Source: Oscillospiraceae bacterium
GTDB lineage: Bacteria > Bacillota > Clostridia > UMGS1810
Direction: 5' to 3'
DNA: 39,140 nucleotides
NCBI GenBank assembly: GCA_015068705.1
Contig: SVJZ01000014.1
Span: 1 to 39,140 of the forward strand
The position numbers and the translations under genes were made by a program. Positions 28,103 through 36,097 of the stretch are shown here, one piece after another. Every line of letters starts with the position of its first letter. Within the stretch, counting starts at the first letter, position 1. The notes under the pieces are model-generated. The model made no database searches and was not told where the DNA came from. It was given only the letters and a program-made list of their open reading frames with translations.

Positions 28103-28497
28103 TTTTCTATCACTTCCTTTTTATCTTTGATCAAAGGGCGAAACGACACGGCAATTCGCGGAAAGAACACCGGAACAATAACAGCTGCTATTTGAAAGCA
28201 CGGTGCCACCACGCCAATCACAATCACCACAAACATACCGGCATTTCTTAAAGTCTGGGAAGACCTCATGAGTTTTTTTGCATCGGTAGCCTCCATACTT
28301 ACCGCCTTTTGAACAGTAAGTCCCATCATGTAAAAATTCAACACAGCAGCCGCATAGGAAAGCAGGTTGCCCAAAACAACGGTATAATCCCATTTTTTAA
28401 GCAACACAAACACCGCCTGCATGAATACGCTTAAAATCGCACAGGCATATGCAATGTATCGAGTTTCTCTTTTTACTGCTGCGTCAACCTTCATCAT
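28099..28497 (-). CDS. AtpI-like small membrane protein, first gene of the atp operon
   Basis: 132 residues with four predicted membrane helices (IAYACAILSVFMQAVFVLL, LGNLLSYAAAVLNFYMMGL, AGMFVVIVIGVVAPCF, IAAVIVPVFFPRIAVSF). Position at the head of the operon and topology match the AtpI/Orf1 group, which assists c-ring assembly or ion supply in other bacteria; sequence similarity by eye is weak. AGGAG lies seven bases before a pair of ATG codons (28497 and 28494). The operon promoter is at 28530-28558. Confidence 0.8.
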   Translation of the reverse strand: MMKVDAAVKRETRYIAYACAILSVFMQAVFVLLKKWDYTVVLGNLLSYAAAVLNFYMMGLTVQKAVSMEATDAKKLMRSSQTLRNAGMFVVIVIGVVAPCFQIAAVIVPVFFPRIAVSFRPLIKDKKEVIEK

Positions 28498-28529
28498 GCA
28501 TCTTCTCCTCAAAAATATACCCATCATAT

Positions 28530-28558
28530 ACTATACTATTTTTTCCCTTAAAAATCAA
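28530..28558 (-). promoter_or_regulatory. Promoter of the atp operon
   Basis: TTGATT (28553-28558), 17-base spacer, TATAGT (28530-28535) on the minus strand. A small inverted repeat, CCCTT/AAGGG, spans the -35 box (28545-28561). Confidence 0.6.
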
Positions 28559-28702
28559 GGGATTTTGCAAAATAAGTGAATATTTTGGCAACCGTTCCAT
28601 ATCGCTTATATTTTCCATCCATTTAAATTTCAATACATCCCCACGCGTATAATTTAAAAGCACGACGCAATCCGCGCCATGCTTCTTCAGAAAACGAATT
28701 TT

Positions 28703-29395
28703 TCAACCTGCAAACAGAATCAATCCGATGGTATTGATGGAAAAGTTGGCAAACATATGCACCAACCAGGATAAATAGATGTTTTCTCTCTTGTCATCAA
28801 ATTTGTTAAAAATCAATCCGCCTGCAAACAATCCCAAAAGCGAAATCAATATTACGGGCACTCCAAACCAGCCAATCATCATCGCAATGTGATATAGCGA
28901 AAATGCGGCACTGCTAAACACATATGCAAACACTTTGGAGGTACTCTTTTTGAGCGTCAAAAAGGCAAATCCCCGGAAGAAAAATTCCTCCAACAAGGAA
29001 TTGACAAACGAAATATAAAGTGCCACCCAAAGGAAATTTTCCTCGTTTACGCCGGTTGTTTCGTTCAGGCTGGATGTCAGCGCAGAAAAGTCAAACACAT
29101 TCCGAAGGGCAAAATATACTCCCAAAATAGCAAAATATATCCCCACACCCAAAATAAGCGCAAAGGAAAACCCTCTCCTGTCTGCGCGCATCACCTTTGA
29201 GATGAAGTCATCTTTTGTAAAAAGACTATATACAATCGGAATCAGCAAAAACAGCGTAACCTTGATCAGGGATTTGCCCATATACCCCGGTTGAATCACC
29301 GCATCTACTATCCCCATAATCACACACGCAAATACGACAAGAATTGGTATGATTGATTTTTTCATATACATTTTGCTGTCACTCTCCCTTAACAT
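28703..29395 (-). CDS. CPBP family intramembrane metalloprotease
   Basis: 230 residues from MLRESDSKMYMKK, with about seven or eight membrane helices. The CPBP/Abi signature is complete: EEFFFRGFAF near residues 136-145 (motif 1, Glu-Glu...Arg), FSLYHIAMM near 165-173 (motif 2, His) and SWLVHMFANF near 210-219 (motif 3, His). In eukaryotes relatives cleave CAAX proteins; bacterial members are linked to bacteriocin self-immunity or signalling, but no bacteriocin gene is visible here. ATG at 29395 has GGAGG eight bases away. It is a single-gene unit with a promoter at 29589-29617 and a ~185-base structured leader. Confidence 0.9.
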   Translation of the reverse strand: MLRESDSKMYMKKSIIPILVVFACVIMGIVDAVIQPGYMGKSLIKVTLFLLIPIVYSLFTKDDFISKVMRADRRGFSFALILGVGIYFAILGVYFALRNVFDFSALTSSLNETTGVNEENFLWVALYISFVNSLLEEFFFRGFAFLTLKKSTSKVFAYVFSSAAFSLYHIAMMIGWFGVPVILISLLGLFAGGLIFNKFDDKRENIYLSWLVHMFANFSINTIGLILFAG

Positions 29396-29582
29396 CGTTC
29401 CCGCCTCCGTTATGATTATCCAATACTCCTCGCGCACGAATCCTTTACACAAAATTCAATTCTACCAGGAGTAAAAATGCTTGCTTGCAAGGGCATTTTT
29501 ACGACGCCGTCAATTGATGCTGTGCTCGCAAGAGCAAAAAAGAACGTAGCTCTTAAGAATTTTATGTAATAAAATTCTTTCT
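29396..29582 (-). promoter_or_regulatory. Structured 5' leader of the CPBP gene
   Basis: Minus-strand RNA from ~29582. It holds a perfect 11-bp AT-rich hairpin (29555-29579), then two mutually exclusive pairings: AAGAGC (29549-29554) with GCTCTT (29530-29535), or TGCTC with GAGCA around a four-base loop (29523-29536). A TAAAAATGC/GCATTTTTA hairpin follows (29472-29501). A possible 26-codon reading frame (29416-29496) starts in the last hairpin but has no ribosome site. No known riboswitch class was recognised. Confidence 0.45.
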
Positions 29583-29588
29583 GCATCA

Positions 29589-29617
29589 ATTATAATCCAT
29601 CCTCCTCCATAAGTCAA
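29589..29617 (-). promoter_or_regulatory. Promoter of the CPBP leader and gene
   Basis: TTGACT (29612-29617), 17-base spacer, perfect TATAAT (29589-29594) on the minus strand; predicted start near 29582. Confidence 0.75.
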
Positions 29618-29633
29618 CCACACATCCGTGCAC

Positions 29634-29668
29634 CAAAAAAAGGCGCGGACAAAAAATCCACGCCTTTT
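29634..29668 (-). terminator. Terminator of the nagB-like to Ldh_2 operon
   Basis: Minus-strand arms AAAAGGCGTGGA and TCCGCGCCTTTT form a 12-bp stem with one G-U pair, followed by a T run. Upstream in the same 3' UTR lies a second inverted repeat, TGTATCAA/TTGATACA (29676-29696). Confidence 0.88.
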
Positions 29669-29727
29669 GGTTTGATGTATCAACTTTTTTGATACACCCG
29701 TAAGCATATCTCACACAAAAAATTTCC

Positions 29728-30831
29728 TTACTTTTCTACACTTTCTCCCAATTCAGGCAGATATTCCAGAGAACCGGTATACTCTGCAATCATCTGCATT
29801 TCCGAATAGGTTTTTTCGTTCAGGCACACACCCTCCGACAATACACGGCTTACCGACTCCGCTTCCTTTTCTCCATGGATGTAAATGCGTTCTTCTCCCT
29901 CTGCCTTTGAAGAATCACGCACTTCCTGCAGATACTTGGAAAGAGCGGCTTCAATTTCCTTTTTGTCGCCAAACATACCATAATCCAGTGCAATAAAGCA
30001 CTGTGCGATGTTTGATCTACCGGGCGTTTTGTAAATATAGTTGGATGTAGTTCCGCCCGAAAGAATTGCAGTTGCAATCTCGCACAGCATCGCAAAACCG
30101 TACCCCTTGTATCCCGAGGTCATTTCACCCGAGCCACCGAGCGGCAAAATACCGCCGCCGGTTTTGTTGATGATGTTGCTAAGTACTCTATCCGGCTCAT
30201 CACTATCGTGACCATTTTCATCCAGTGCCCATCCAATGGGAAGTCCGTTTCCTCTCTTTACATAAACCTCCAGCTTTCCTCTCGGTACAACAGTGGTTGC
30301 CGCATCAAAGGAAAAGTTCACCGGATCTGCCGGCATTGCAAAGGCAATCGGGTTGGTACCCAACATTGCCTGCTTACCAAAGGTAGGCACCATAATGGCC
30401 TCGGTATTTGTCATGGACATACCAATCAATCCCTCTTCTGCCGCCATTTTCGCATAGTATCCGGCAATGCCGTAGTGATTGGAATTTCGAACCGTTACCA
30501 TACCAAATCCGGACTTCTTTGCTTTGTCTATCGCCATGCGCATCGCCTGCACGCCCAGGGTCTGTCCCATGGCATCGTTACCCTCAATTACCGCAGAAAG
30601 CGGTGTTTCAAATACTACTTCCGGCTTTGCATCAATCTTCACCATACCGCCGGTAATTTCCTTGTGATAGCGAATCATACGCTGAATACCGTGTGATTCA
30701 ATTCCGCTCAGATCCGCTGCCAGAAGAACTTCGGTAATCTGCTTGCTTTCTTCCTCGTTAAATCCGTATCCTTGAAATGCCTTGATACAGAAATGCTCTA
30801 CTTTTTTATAATCAACGTTATAATATTGCAT
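29728..30831 (-). CDS. Malate/L-lactate dehydrogenase-family oxidoreductase (Ldh_2)
   Basis: 367 residues of the Ldh_2/YlbC family, NAD(P)-dependent 2-hydroxyacid dehydrogenases with a fold distinct from classical LDH/MDH. Known members act on malate, ureidoglycolate, 2,3-diketogulonate and sulfolactate. Visible signatures are LLAADLSGIESHGIQRMIRY near residue 40 (catalytic His in the SHG motif), VTVRNSNHYGIAGYYAKMA near 118 and TNTEAIMVPTFGKQAMLGTNPIAFA near 142. It is the last gene of the operon, 24 bases after the SDR. ATG at 30831 is preferred over an in-frame TTG two codons earlier because of AGG six bases upstream. The natural substrate is open. Confidence 0.9.
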   Translation of the reverse strand: MQYYNVDYKKVEHFCIKAFQGYGFNEEESKQITEVLLAADLSGIESHGIQRMIRYHKEITGGMVKIDAKPEVVFETPLSAVIEGNDAMGQTLGVQAMRMAIDKAKKSGFGMVTVRNSNHYGIAGYYAKMAAEEGLIGMSMTNTEAIMVPTFGKQAMLGTNPIAFAMPADPVNFSFDAATTVVPRGKLEVYVKRGNGLPIGWALDENGHDSDEPDRVLSNIINKTGGGILPLGGSGEMTSGYKGYGFAMLCEIATAILSGGTTSNYIYKTPGRSNIAQCFIALDYGMFGDKKEIEAALSKYLQEVRDSSKAEGEERIYIHGEKEAESVSRVLSEGVCLNEKTYSEMQMIAEYTGSLEYLPELGESVEK

Positions 30832-30855
30832 CTTCAACCTACCTCACTTAATTTT

Positions 30856-31674
30856 TTATACACCCCAATAAGAGGAGAAACCACCATCAACCGGCAACAC
30901 CGCACCATTGATAAAAGATGCCGCCTCCGAGCAGAGAAACATGACCGGACCTGCCATTTCCACCGGCTCACCATAACGACCCATGGGCGTTTTGGCAAGC
31001 ACACGCTGACCACGGTCTGTTGCCGAACCGTCCTCGTTGGTCAAGAGGTATCTGTTCTGGTTGGTCAGCAAAAATCCGGGGGCAATTGCATTTACGCGGA
31101 TGTTGTTGCTGTAATTCTGATTAAAGTGGGTTGCCATCCACTCAGTAAAGTTTGCCACCGCAGCCTTTGCACCACAGTAGGCAACCGTGTTGGTAAGCGG
31201 ATGATAGCTCGACATGGAAGCAATATTGATAATGTTGCCGCTCTCCTGCTTTGCCATGATTTCTCCAAATACCATGGTAGTGAGCACCGCACCGGTTACA
31301 TTCAGATCAAACACCCACTTGAATGCATCCAGATCCAGGTGGAAGAAATCCTGATCCTTGGTAATGGTTGCCTGCGGCTTGTTGCCACCTGCACCATTTA
31401 CCAGAATGTCAATTTTTCCGTATTTCTCCATCACCGTTTCACGGGCAGTCTCCATGCTTGTGCGATCAAGCACATCTGTTTTGATGGCAATTGCATCGCC
31501 GCCGTCGGCAATAATTTCATCTGCAATCTTCTGTGCACTTTCCAAAAACAGATCCAAAAGCGCCACTTTTACGCCTTTTTTCGCCATTTCCTTTGCAAGT
31601 GTACCGCATATAATGCCTCCGGCACCGGTAATTACCGCAACCTGTCCGGAAATATCAAAATTAACAGAAAACAT
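30856..31674 (-). CDS. SDR oxidoreductase similar to D-mannonate oxidoreductase (UxuB/YjmF type)
   Basis: 272 residues of the classical short-chain dehydrogenase family. The cofactor motif is AVITGAGGIICGTLAKEMAKKG near residues 13-34, NAG is NGAGGNKPQ, and the catalytic Ser, Tyr and Lys lie in IASMSSYHPLTNTVAYCGAKAA. The segment SNNIRVNAIAPGFLLTNQNRYLLT and the TPMGRYGEP region strongly resemble UxuB/YjmF, which interconverts fructuronate and mannonate. No uxuA, uxaC or kdgK neighbours are seen, so the true substrate may be another keto-sugar acid. GGAGG precedes the ATG; 15 bases after the DPYD-like gene. Confidence 0.88.
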   Translation of the reverse strand: MFSVNFDISGQVAVITGAGGIICGTLAKEMAKKGVKVALLDLFLESAQKIADEIIADGGDAIAIKTDVLDRTSMETARETVMEKYGKIDILVNGAGGNKPQATITKDQDFFHLDLDAFKWVFDLNVTGAVLTTMVFGEIMAKQESGNIINIASMSSYHPLTNTVAYCGAKAAVANFTEWMATHFNQNYSNNIRVNAIAPGFLLTNQNRYLLTNEDGSATDRGQRVLAKTPMGRYGEPVEMAGPVMFLCSEAASFINGAVLPVDGGFSSYWGV

Positions 31675-31689
31675 ATCGTCCCCTCCTAC

Positions 31690-34254
31690 TTATACTTCGT
31701 ATCCCAGATTTACCATCTCAATGTTACCATTCGGGCAACGGTTAAAGCACATACCGCACGCCACACATTCTTCCTTGCGAATGCCCATGGTATCAGCGTC
31801 TACAATTTCCGGCGCAAAATCCGTACAAATGGTTTTGCACAGCTGACATCCCTCGCCACAGCCACAGTTTAAGCAACGCATCGCCTCTTGCTGCGCTTCT
31901 TGCTCGGTCATCACACGCTCGTATAAATCAAAATTGTTTGTAGGTGCCATTAGGTCAAGTGCATGATTATCCTTTTTGAGGTATCCCGTTCTTTGGCGAA
32001 CCATTTCAGGGTTCACAGTTTTGGTCGCCGCAACACCTTCCAAGGTCGCCTGCTCACCTCTGATATCCCTGTCTATCACCGCAGCTGCATTCTTGCCCGC
32101 CGCAATTGCAGTAATCACATTGGCAGAGCGCACCGCATTGCCTCCTGCATAAACGCCATCAATACTGGTATGTGCATTGGCAATTTTTACAAACCCGTTT
32201 TTCATTTCAAGTTTTTCCATCACGCCATCATCTGCCACATACTCGTTGGAAAGAATCACCTGTTCACACGGAACCGTGATAACCGCACCGTTGCGTCCCA
32301 ATACTACCGTGTTTTCCGAAATACTTGTCACCTCTACATTGTCGATGAGGACAACGCCCTCTTTTTCGGCAACAACAAGTGTTTCTCGGTCATAACCGCT
32401 CTTCCCGTACTTGCCGGTCCAAACCAGCGTAACCTGCTTTGCGCCCAGTCTTACGGCACTTCTGGCTGCGTCCATAGCAGCAAACCCCTTGCCGATTACC
32501 ACGATATTATCTTTCAGACCGGCACAAGCACCCATGGAAACATTTTTCAAAAACTCCAAAGCATCCTGCGCAATTTGTGCACCGGGAATTTTGCTTTCCT
32601 GTTTCTTGTTGCAACCAATCGCCGCAAATACCGCTTCATATCCTGCATCTTTCAACCCATTTACCGTGATGTCTTTTCCCAGTTCCTTGCCAAATTCAAA
32701 GTTAACACCATTGTCTTTGAGCATCACAATTTCATTGTCGAGAACCTCTTTGTTCATCACATAATTGGGAATACCAAATCGCATCAGTCCACCGGCAGCG
32801 TTTTCCTTTTCGAAAACGGTCACCTCATAGCCGGCTTTTCTTAATTCTGATGCGCACGCAAGTCCGGCAGGACCTGCGCCCACAACTGCCACTTTATGTC
32901 CGTTTGGCTCGGCTTTTGCCCATGCAGGCGTCCAACCGTTTGCCTTTCCATATTCCAGAACAAACCGCTTTAACTGGCGTATTTTCACCGGCGAGTCATA
33001 TCCGCCTCTGATACACGCATCTTCGCAAGGATGGTTGCAAACAAAAGCGCAGATATTCTGCAATGGATTTTTACCCGTAATCAGGTCATACGCCTCTTTG
33101 TATTCGCCCTTTGCAATCTTCTGGATATATGCCTGCGTCGGCACATGATGCGGACACGCACTCTTGCAGGGAGCCGAAAGGTTCGGCTCTTTGACCCTTG
33201 CATAACCTGCAAAAATGGTTACATCGGTTGCCGTGCGAACCTCCGGCACAACCAGACCGCACATTTCAGATATGTTGGAGTATCCGTGCTCTTGCATATA
33301 TTTGTCCAGCCCTGCAATCATGGGTCTGCAGATGTCGTATCCTGAAATCAATGTCTCTGCACAAACGCCCAGCAGATTGCCGCCGCACAAAATCATCTCA
33401 ACCGCATCACGCCAGTCGGTAATTCCACCAGCTGCCATAATGGGTGTATCCTTGCCGCAAACCTTGCGGATTTCATAGGTGTCGCGTTGTGCCAAGGGCT
33501 TTAACCATTTGCCGCAGTGACATCCCATGGATATCTCCTTTTGCAAATGATAAAATGCCTTACCCGGGTCATCAATGTCAATGGGCGGCATGCCAAGACG
33601 GTTTCCTGTACCTCCCACGGCATCGGCACCTGCATCATATACTGCCTTTGCCACCTTTGCAATCTGACCGCCTTCGGGGGTTAATTTTACAAACAAGGGA
33701 ATGGAAATTGCCTCTTTTACCGCCTTTACAATTTCAGCCGCTACATCCGATTGTTGTCCCATACTTGCACCTGTCTGCTTTTTCGCAGAACAGTTTCCAC
33801 CGCTGGTCATTTCGAGGTTATAGCTCATATTGGGGCAGCACATATTCAGCTCAATAATGTCAGCGCCCACCTCTTCAAATTTCTTTGCCATGTTTACCCA
33901 GCCCTCAACACCGCCATCGCCGGCATATGTAATGTTGGCCATCAGTTTCAGGTCATGAAGCAAAGGCTTTGCATCTTTGATGAGCTTCAGCCCCTCCTCA
34001 AATGTCAATCGCTTTTCGGCAGTAAACGCCAACGCATCCCTGTCTTTAAAAATGGAATAACGAGGTTTGCGATTGATATAGGGAGCAGGATCTATGCTAA
34101 GCTTGATGGATGCGGCAGCCCAACCGGTCTCTTCAATCCGAACCAGTTGCTTGACCGATTTTGTGGTGGGACCGGATGCTACAAAAAACGGATTTTTAAA
34201 GGTAACGCCGCCAATGGTTACCGGAATTTGTATATCCTTTATTTTGTTATCCAT
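31690..34254 (-). CDS. DPYD-like fusion: dihydroorotate-dehydrogenase domain + Fe-S/FAD/NAD(P)H reductase + ferredoxin
   Basis: 854 residues. Residues 1-345 form an FMN-binding barrel like PreA (NPFFVASGPTTKSV; IELNMCCPNMSYNLEM at 135-149; Cys155 in a loop where DPYD has its catalytic Cys; PLFVKLTPEGG; MAAGGITDWRDA). Residues ~360-445 are an alpha-helical Fe-S domain (CKSACPHHVPTQAYI, CAFVCNHPCEDACIRG). Residues ~453-735 are an FAD/NAD(P)H reductase like PreT/GltD (VVGAGPAGLA; IGKGFAAMDAAR; DGVYAGGNAV). Residues 794-840 hold ten Cys in ferredoxin-type clusters. In animal DPYD the flavin barrel follows the reductase; here it comes first. A flavin reductase or dehydrogenase with internal electron transfer; a pyrimidine substrate is not assured. 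Confidence 0.88.
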   Translation of the reverse strand: MDNKIKDIQIPVTIGGVTFKNPFFVASGPTTKSVKQLVRIEETGWAAASIKLSIDPAPYINRKPRYSIFKDRDALAFTAEKRLTFEEGLKLIKDAKPLLHDLKLMANITYAGDGGVEGWVNMAKKFEEVGADIIELNMCCPNMSYNLEMTSGGNCSAKKQTGASMGQQSDVAAEIVKAVKEAISIPLFVKLTPEGGQIAKVAKAVYDAGADAVGGTGNRLGMPPIDIDDPGKAFYHLQKEISMGCHCGKWLKPLAQRDTYEIRKVCGKDTPIMAAGGITDWRDAVEMILCGGNLLGVCAETLISGYDICRPMIAGLDKYMQEHGYSNISEMCGLVVPEVRTATDVTIFAGYARVKEPNLSAPCKSACPHHVPTQAYIQKIAKGEYKEAYDLITGKNPLQNICAFVCNHPCEDACIRGGYDSPVKIRQLKRFVLEYGKANGWTPAWAKAEPNGHKVAVVGAGPAGLACASELRKAGYEVTVFEKENAAGGLMRFGIPNYVMNKEVLDNEIVMLKDNGVNFEFGKELGKDITVNGLKDAGYEAVFAAIGCNKKQESKIPGAQIAQDALEFLKNVSMGACAGLKDNIVVIGKGFAAMDAARSAVRLGAKQVTLVWTGKYGKSGYDRETLVVAEKEGVVLIDNVEVTSISENTVVLGRNGAVITVPCEQVILSNEYVADDGVMEKLEMKNGFVKIANAHTSIDGVYAGGNAVRSANVITAIAAGKNAAAVIDRDIRGEQATLEGVAATKTVNPEMVRQRTGYLKKDNHALDLMAPTNNFDLYERVMTEQEAQQEAMRCLNCGCGEGCQLCKTICTDFAPEIVDADTMGIRKEECVACGMCFNRCPNGNIEMVNLGYEV

Positions 34255-34257
34255 ATA

Positions 34258-35328
34258 TCATACTTCCTTATGATTATTTTTAATGCTAACGCCTTCTTGA
34301 GCAGATTTGTAAATCAGATTGACAACCCGGAGGGTTTCGTATCCGTCAATACCACGCAGACCTACCTGCGCATCTTTTCCGGCAAGTGCACAATCCACAA
34401 AATGATTGATTTCTCCGCAATAACCGAGAGAGTATTTTTCATCTACTGCCACATTGGACCAACCGGTGGTAACCTCCGCTTTCTCAATGGTGTAATCGAG
34501 TCCCGGAATGGAAAATACTTTTACCGGACCAGAGAAGGACAGGTCAACATGGATGGTACCCTTTTCACAATAAACATCCAGAATATCTTCCATGCCGCCC
34601 ACTGTAACATAGTTGGCTTCCAGCGTAGCATAGGTTCCATCATCAAAACGCATAAATGCGCCTGCCCAATCCTCCCCTTCCATCTTCCGATGGAGCATGT
34701 TGTTTTCACCGCCAAGTGAGGTCATTGCAGTAAGTTCCGACCATTTGTTTTCTTTCATGGCAAGCATAAATGCCACAGGATGAACCCCCAGATGCACCAT
34801 ACATCCGCCACCGCAATACTTGATGGTTTGAGCAAACGGGCTATGTGAACCGCTATGGCACTCTCTTGCTCTAACATAAAGCATCTTTCCGAGCTGACCG
34901 CTTTCAATGAGAGAAATTGCCTTGCGGAATGCGGGTGCAAACAGCCAATCCTCTGCATAATAAATGTGTTTGCCAAGTCTTGCAGCGGTGTTCACCATAT
35001 CCTCTGCATCCTCCACCGTGGTCGCAAGCGGTTTTTCACAAATGATATCTCTGCCTGCATTCATTGCTTTGATTGCTACATCATGATGCAAAAAGTTGGG
35101 CATGCAGATGTCCACCAAATCACAATCACAATTTGAAATGGCGGTATCGATATCATCATACACCTCATATCCGGTAAACCCATACCGGTCTGCCAAGGTT
35201 TTGATGATTTCGGTGTTTCTGTCACAGATACCTACAATTTCCACCTTGTCCAGAATTCTGCTGTAACCATCCGAGTGCAAATCTGCCGAAAAGGCTGCAC
35301 CGATTAACAGTACTCTCAATTTTTTCAT
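34258..35328 (-). CDS. Gfo/Idh/MocA family oxidoreductase
   Basis: 356 residues. An N-terminal Rossmann domain (RVLLIGAAFSADLHSDGYSRI, with the glycine motif altered to GAAFSA) is followed by the family hallmark ICEKPLATTVEDAEDMV at about 96-112 (EKP, residues 98-100). The C-terminal beta-sheet domain starts near 120 and includes GGCMVHLGVHPVAFML, with the conserved Gly-His region. Members use NAD(P) to oxidise or reduce sugars, inositols and related polyols. It lies three bases before the DPYD-like gene, whose ribosome site is inside its last codons, and 21 bases after the creatininase-like gene. Ribosome site GGAGG is clear. Substrate unknown. Confidence 0.92.
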   Translation of the reverse strand: MKKLRVLLIGAAFSADLHSDGYSRILDKVEIVGICDRNTEIIKTLADRYGFTGYEVYDDIDTAISNCDCDLVDICMPNFLHHDVAIKAMNAGRDIICEKPLATTVEDAEDMVNTAARLGKHIYYAEDWLFAPAFRKAISLIESGQLGKMLYVRARECHSGSHSPFAQTIKYCGGGCMVHLGVHPVAFMLAMKENKWSELTAMTSLGGENNMLHRKMEGEDWAGAFMRFDDGTYATLEANYVTVGGMEDILDVYCEKGTIHVDLSFSGPVKVFSIPGLDYTIEKAEVTTGWSNVAVDEKYSLGYCGEINHFVDCALAGKDAQVGLRGIDGYETLRVVNLIYKSAQEGVSIKNNHKEV

Positions 35329-35349
35329 GTGATCGCCTCCATCATTTCA

Positions 35350-36081
35350 TTAGAAATCGCTATACCCAAACTTTTCCTTGTTGGACATATAATCAAATGC
35401 CCTGTTAAACTCCTCCACTGCCTGATTTGCAAATTCCTCCAAAAACCGCTCGCCCTTGTCTGCATTAGCCTTTGTCGGCTCTCCCCAGACACCATCCGGG
35501 CAACCACGGAAAATACTGCCATAACTCAAATACGGTCTTGGAATAGCCGGAACAAAATCCACCGCCCGATCCATATGCACCGTTTCGGGTGCAATTGCCA
35601 GCATTTCGGAGGTTTCTGTTTCGTCAGCATGAAGTCCTTTGGTTTCCATGATGTTTTGCACATTCACAGACTCAGGCATTACAAGAGCAACCTGCAAATC
35701 GGGCTGGAATTTTGCGTTCAAATCCCTCACAAGCGGTGTTGTAACGAAAATCCCGCCATGGGTAATCAAAATTCCTACTCGTTTGAACCCCTGTGTTTTC
35801 AGGCTCATTATGATATCATGCATCATTTGATAAAAAGTCATCGGTTCCATCCACACAGAGCCTTTTTTCCCCATATGCTCACGACAAGTCGAAATAGGAA
35901 GCGCCGGAAGCAAAAACGCCCCCATCTTTTCTGCCACGCGCTTTCCGAGTTCTGCCGCAATCGCCCAATCTGTCATAATCGGCAGATGTGGACCATGTTG
36001 CTCCAGCGAACCCACCGGTATGATTGCAAGATCCGGATCAAGCGCACAGATTTCATCTACAGTCATTTTGTACATTTCCAT
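35350..36081 (-). CDS. Creatininase-family amidohydrolase
   Basis: 243 residues from MEMYKMTVDEI. The metal-binding pattern GSLEQHGPHLPIMTDWAIA (Glu27, His29, Asp38) matches the family. The usual GHGGN appears as THGGI (HGG at 108-110) and the later metal ligand region as HADETETSEM (151-160). Family members cleave cyclic amides or formamides (creatininase, mycofactocin MftE, FAPy deformylase); many stand in sugar clusters with unknown roles. GGAGG lies seven bases before the ATG at 36081; an in-frame ATG at 36144 would overlap the upstream gene. It suggests the pathway substrate has an amide-like bond, which is inference. Confidence 0.9.
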   Translation of the reverse strand: MEMYKMTVDEICALDPDLAIIPVGSLEQHGPHLPIMTDWAIAAELGKRVAEKMGAFLLPALPISTCREHMGKKGSVWMEPMTFYQMMHDIIMSLKTQGFKRVGILITHGGIFVTTPLVRDLNAKFQPDLQVALVMPESVNVQNIMETKGLHADETETSEMLAIAPETVHMDRAVDFVPAIPRPYLSYGSIFRGCPDGVWGEPTKANADKGERFLEEFANQAVEEFNRAFDYMSNKEKFGYSDF

Positions 36082-36097
36082 ATTTGATCCTCCACTT

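Noticed and set aside
28545-28561. CCCTT/AAGGG inverted repeat over the atp promoter -35 box as an operator
   Set aside because: Only five base pairs per arm and no second copy in the window; too likely by chance.
29634-29700. Two inverted repeats taken together as a possible mobile-element end
   Set aside because: One is a clear intrinsic terminator with T run, the other a short 3' UTR hairpin; no transposase, target duplication or second copy is visible.
30772-31872. Plus-strand open frame (366 codons) opposite the SDR gene
   Set aside because: Same reason: the SDR on the minus strand is intact and well spaced; the opposite frame looks like an artefact.
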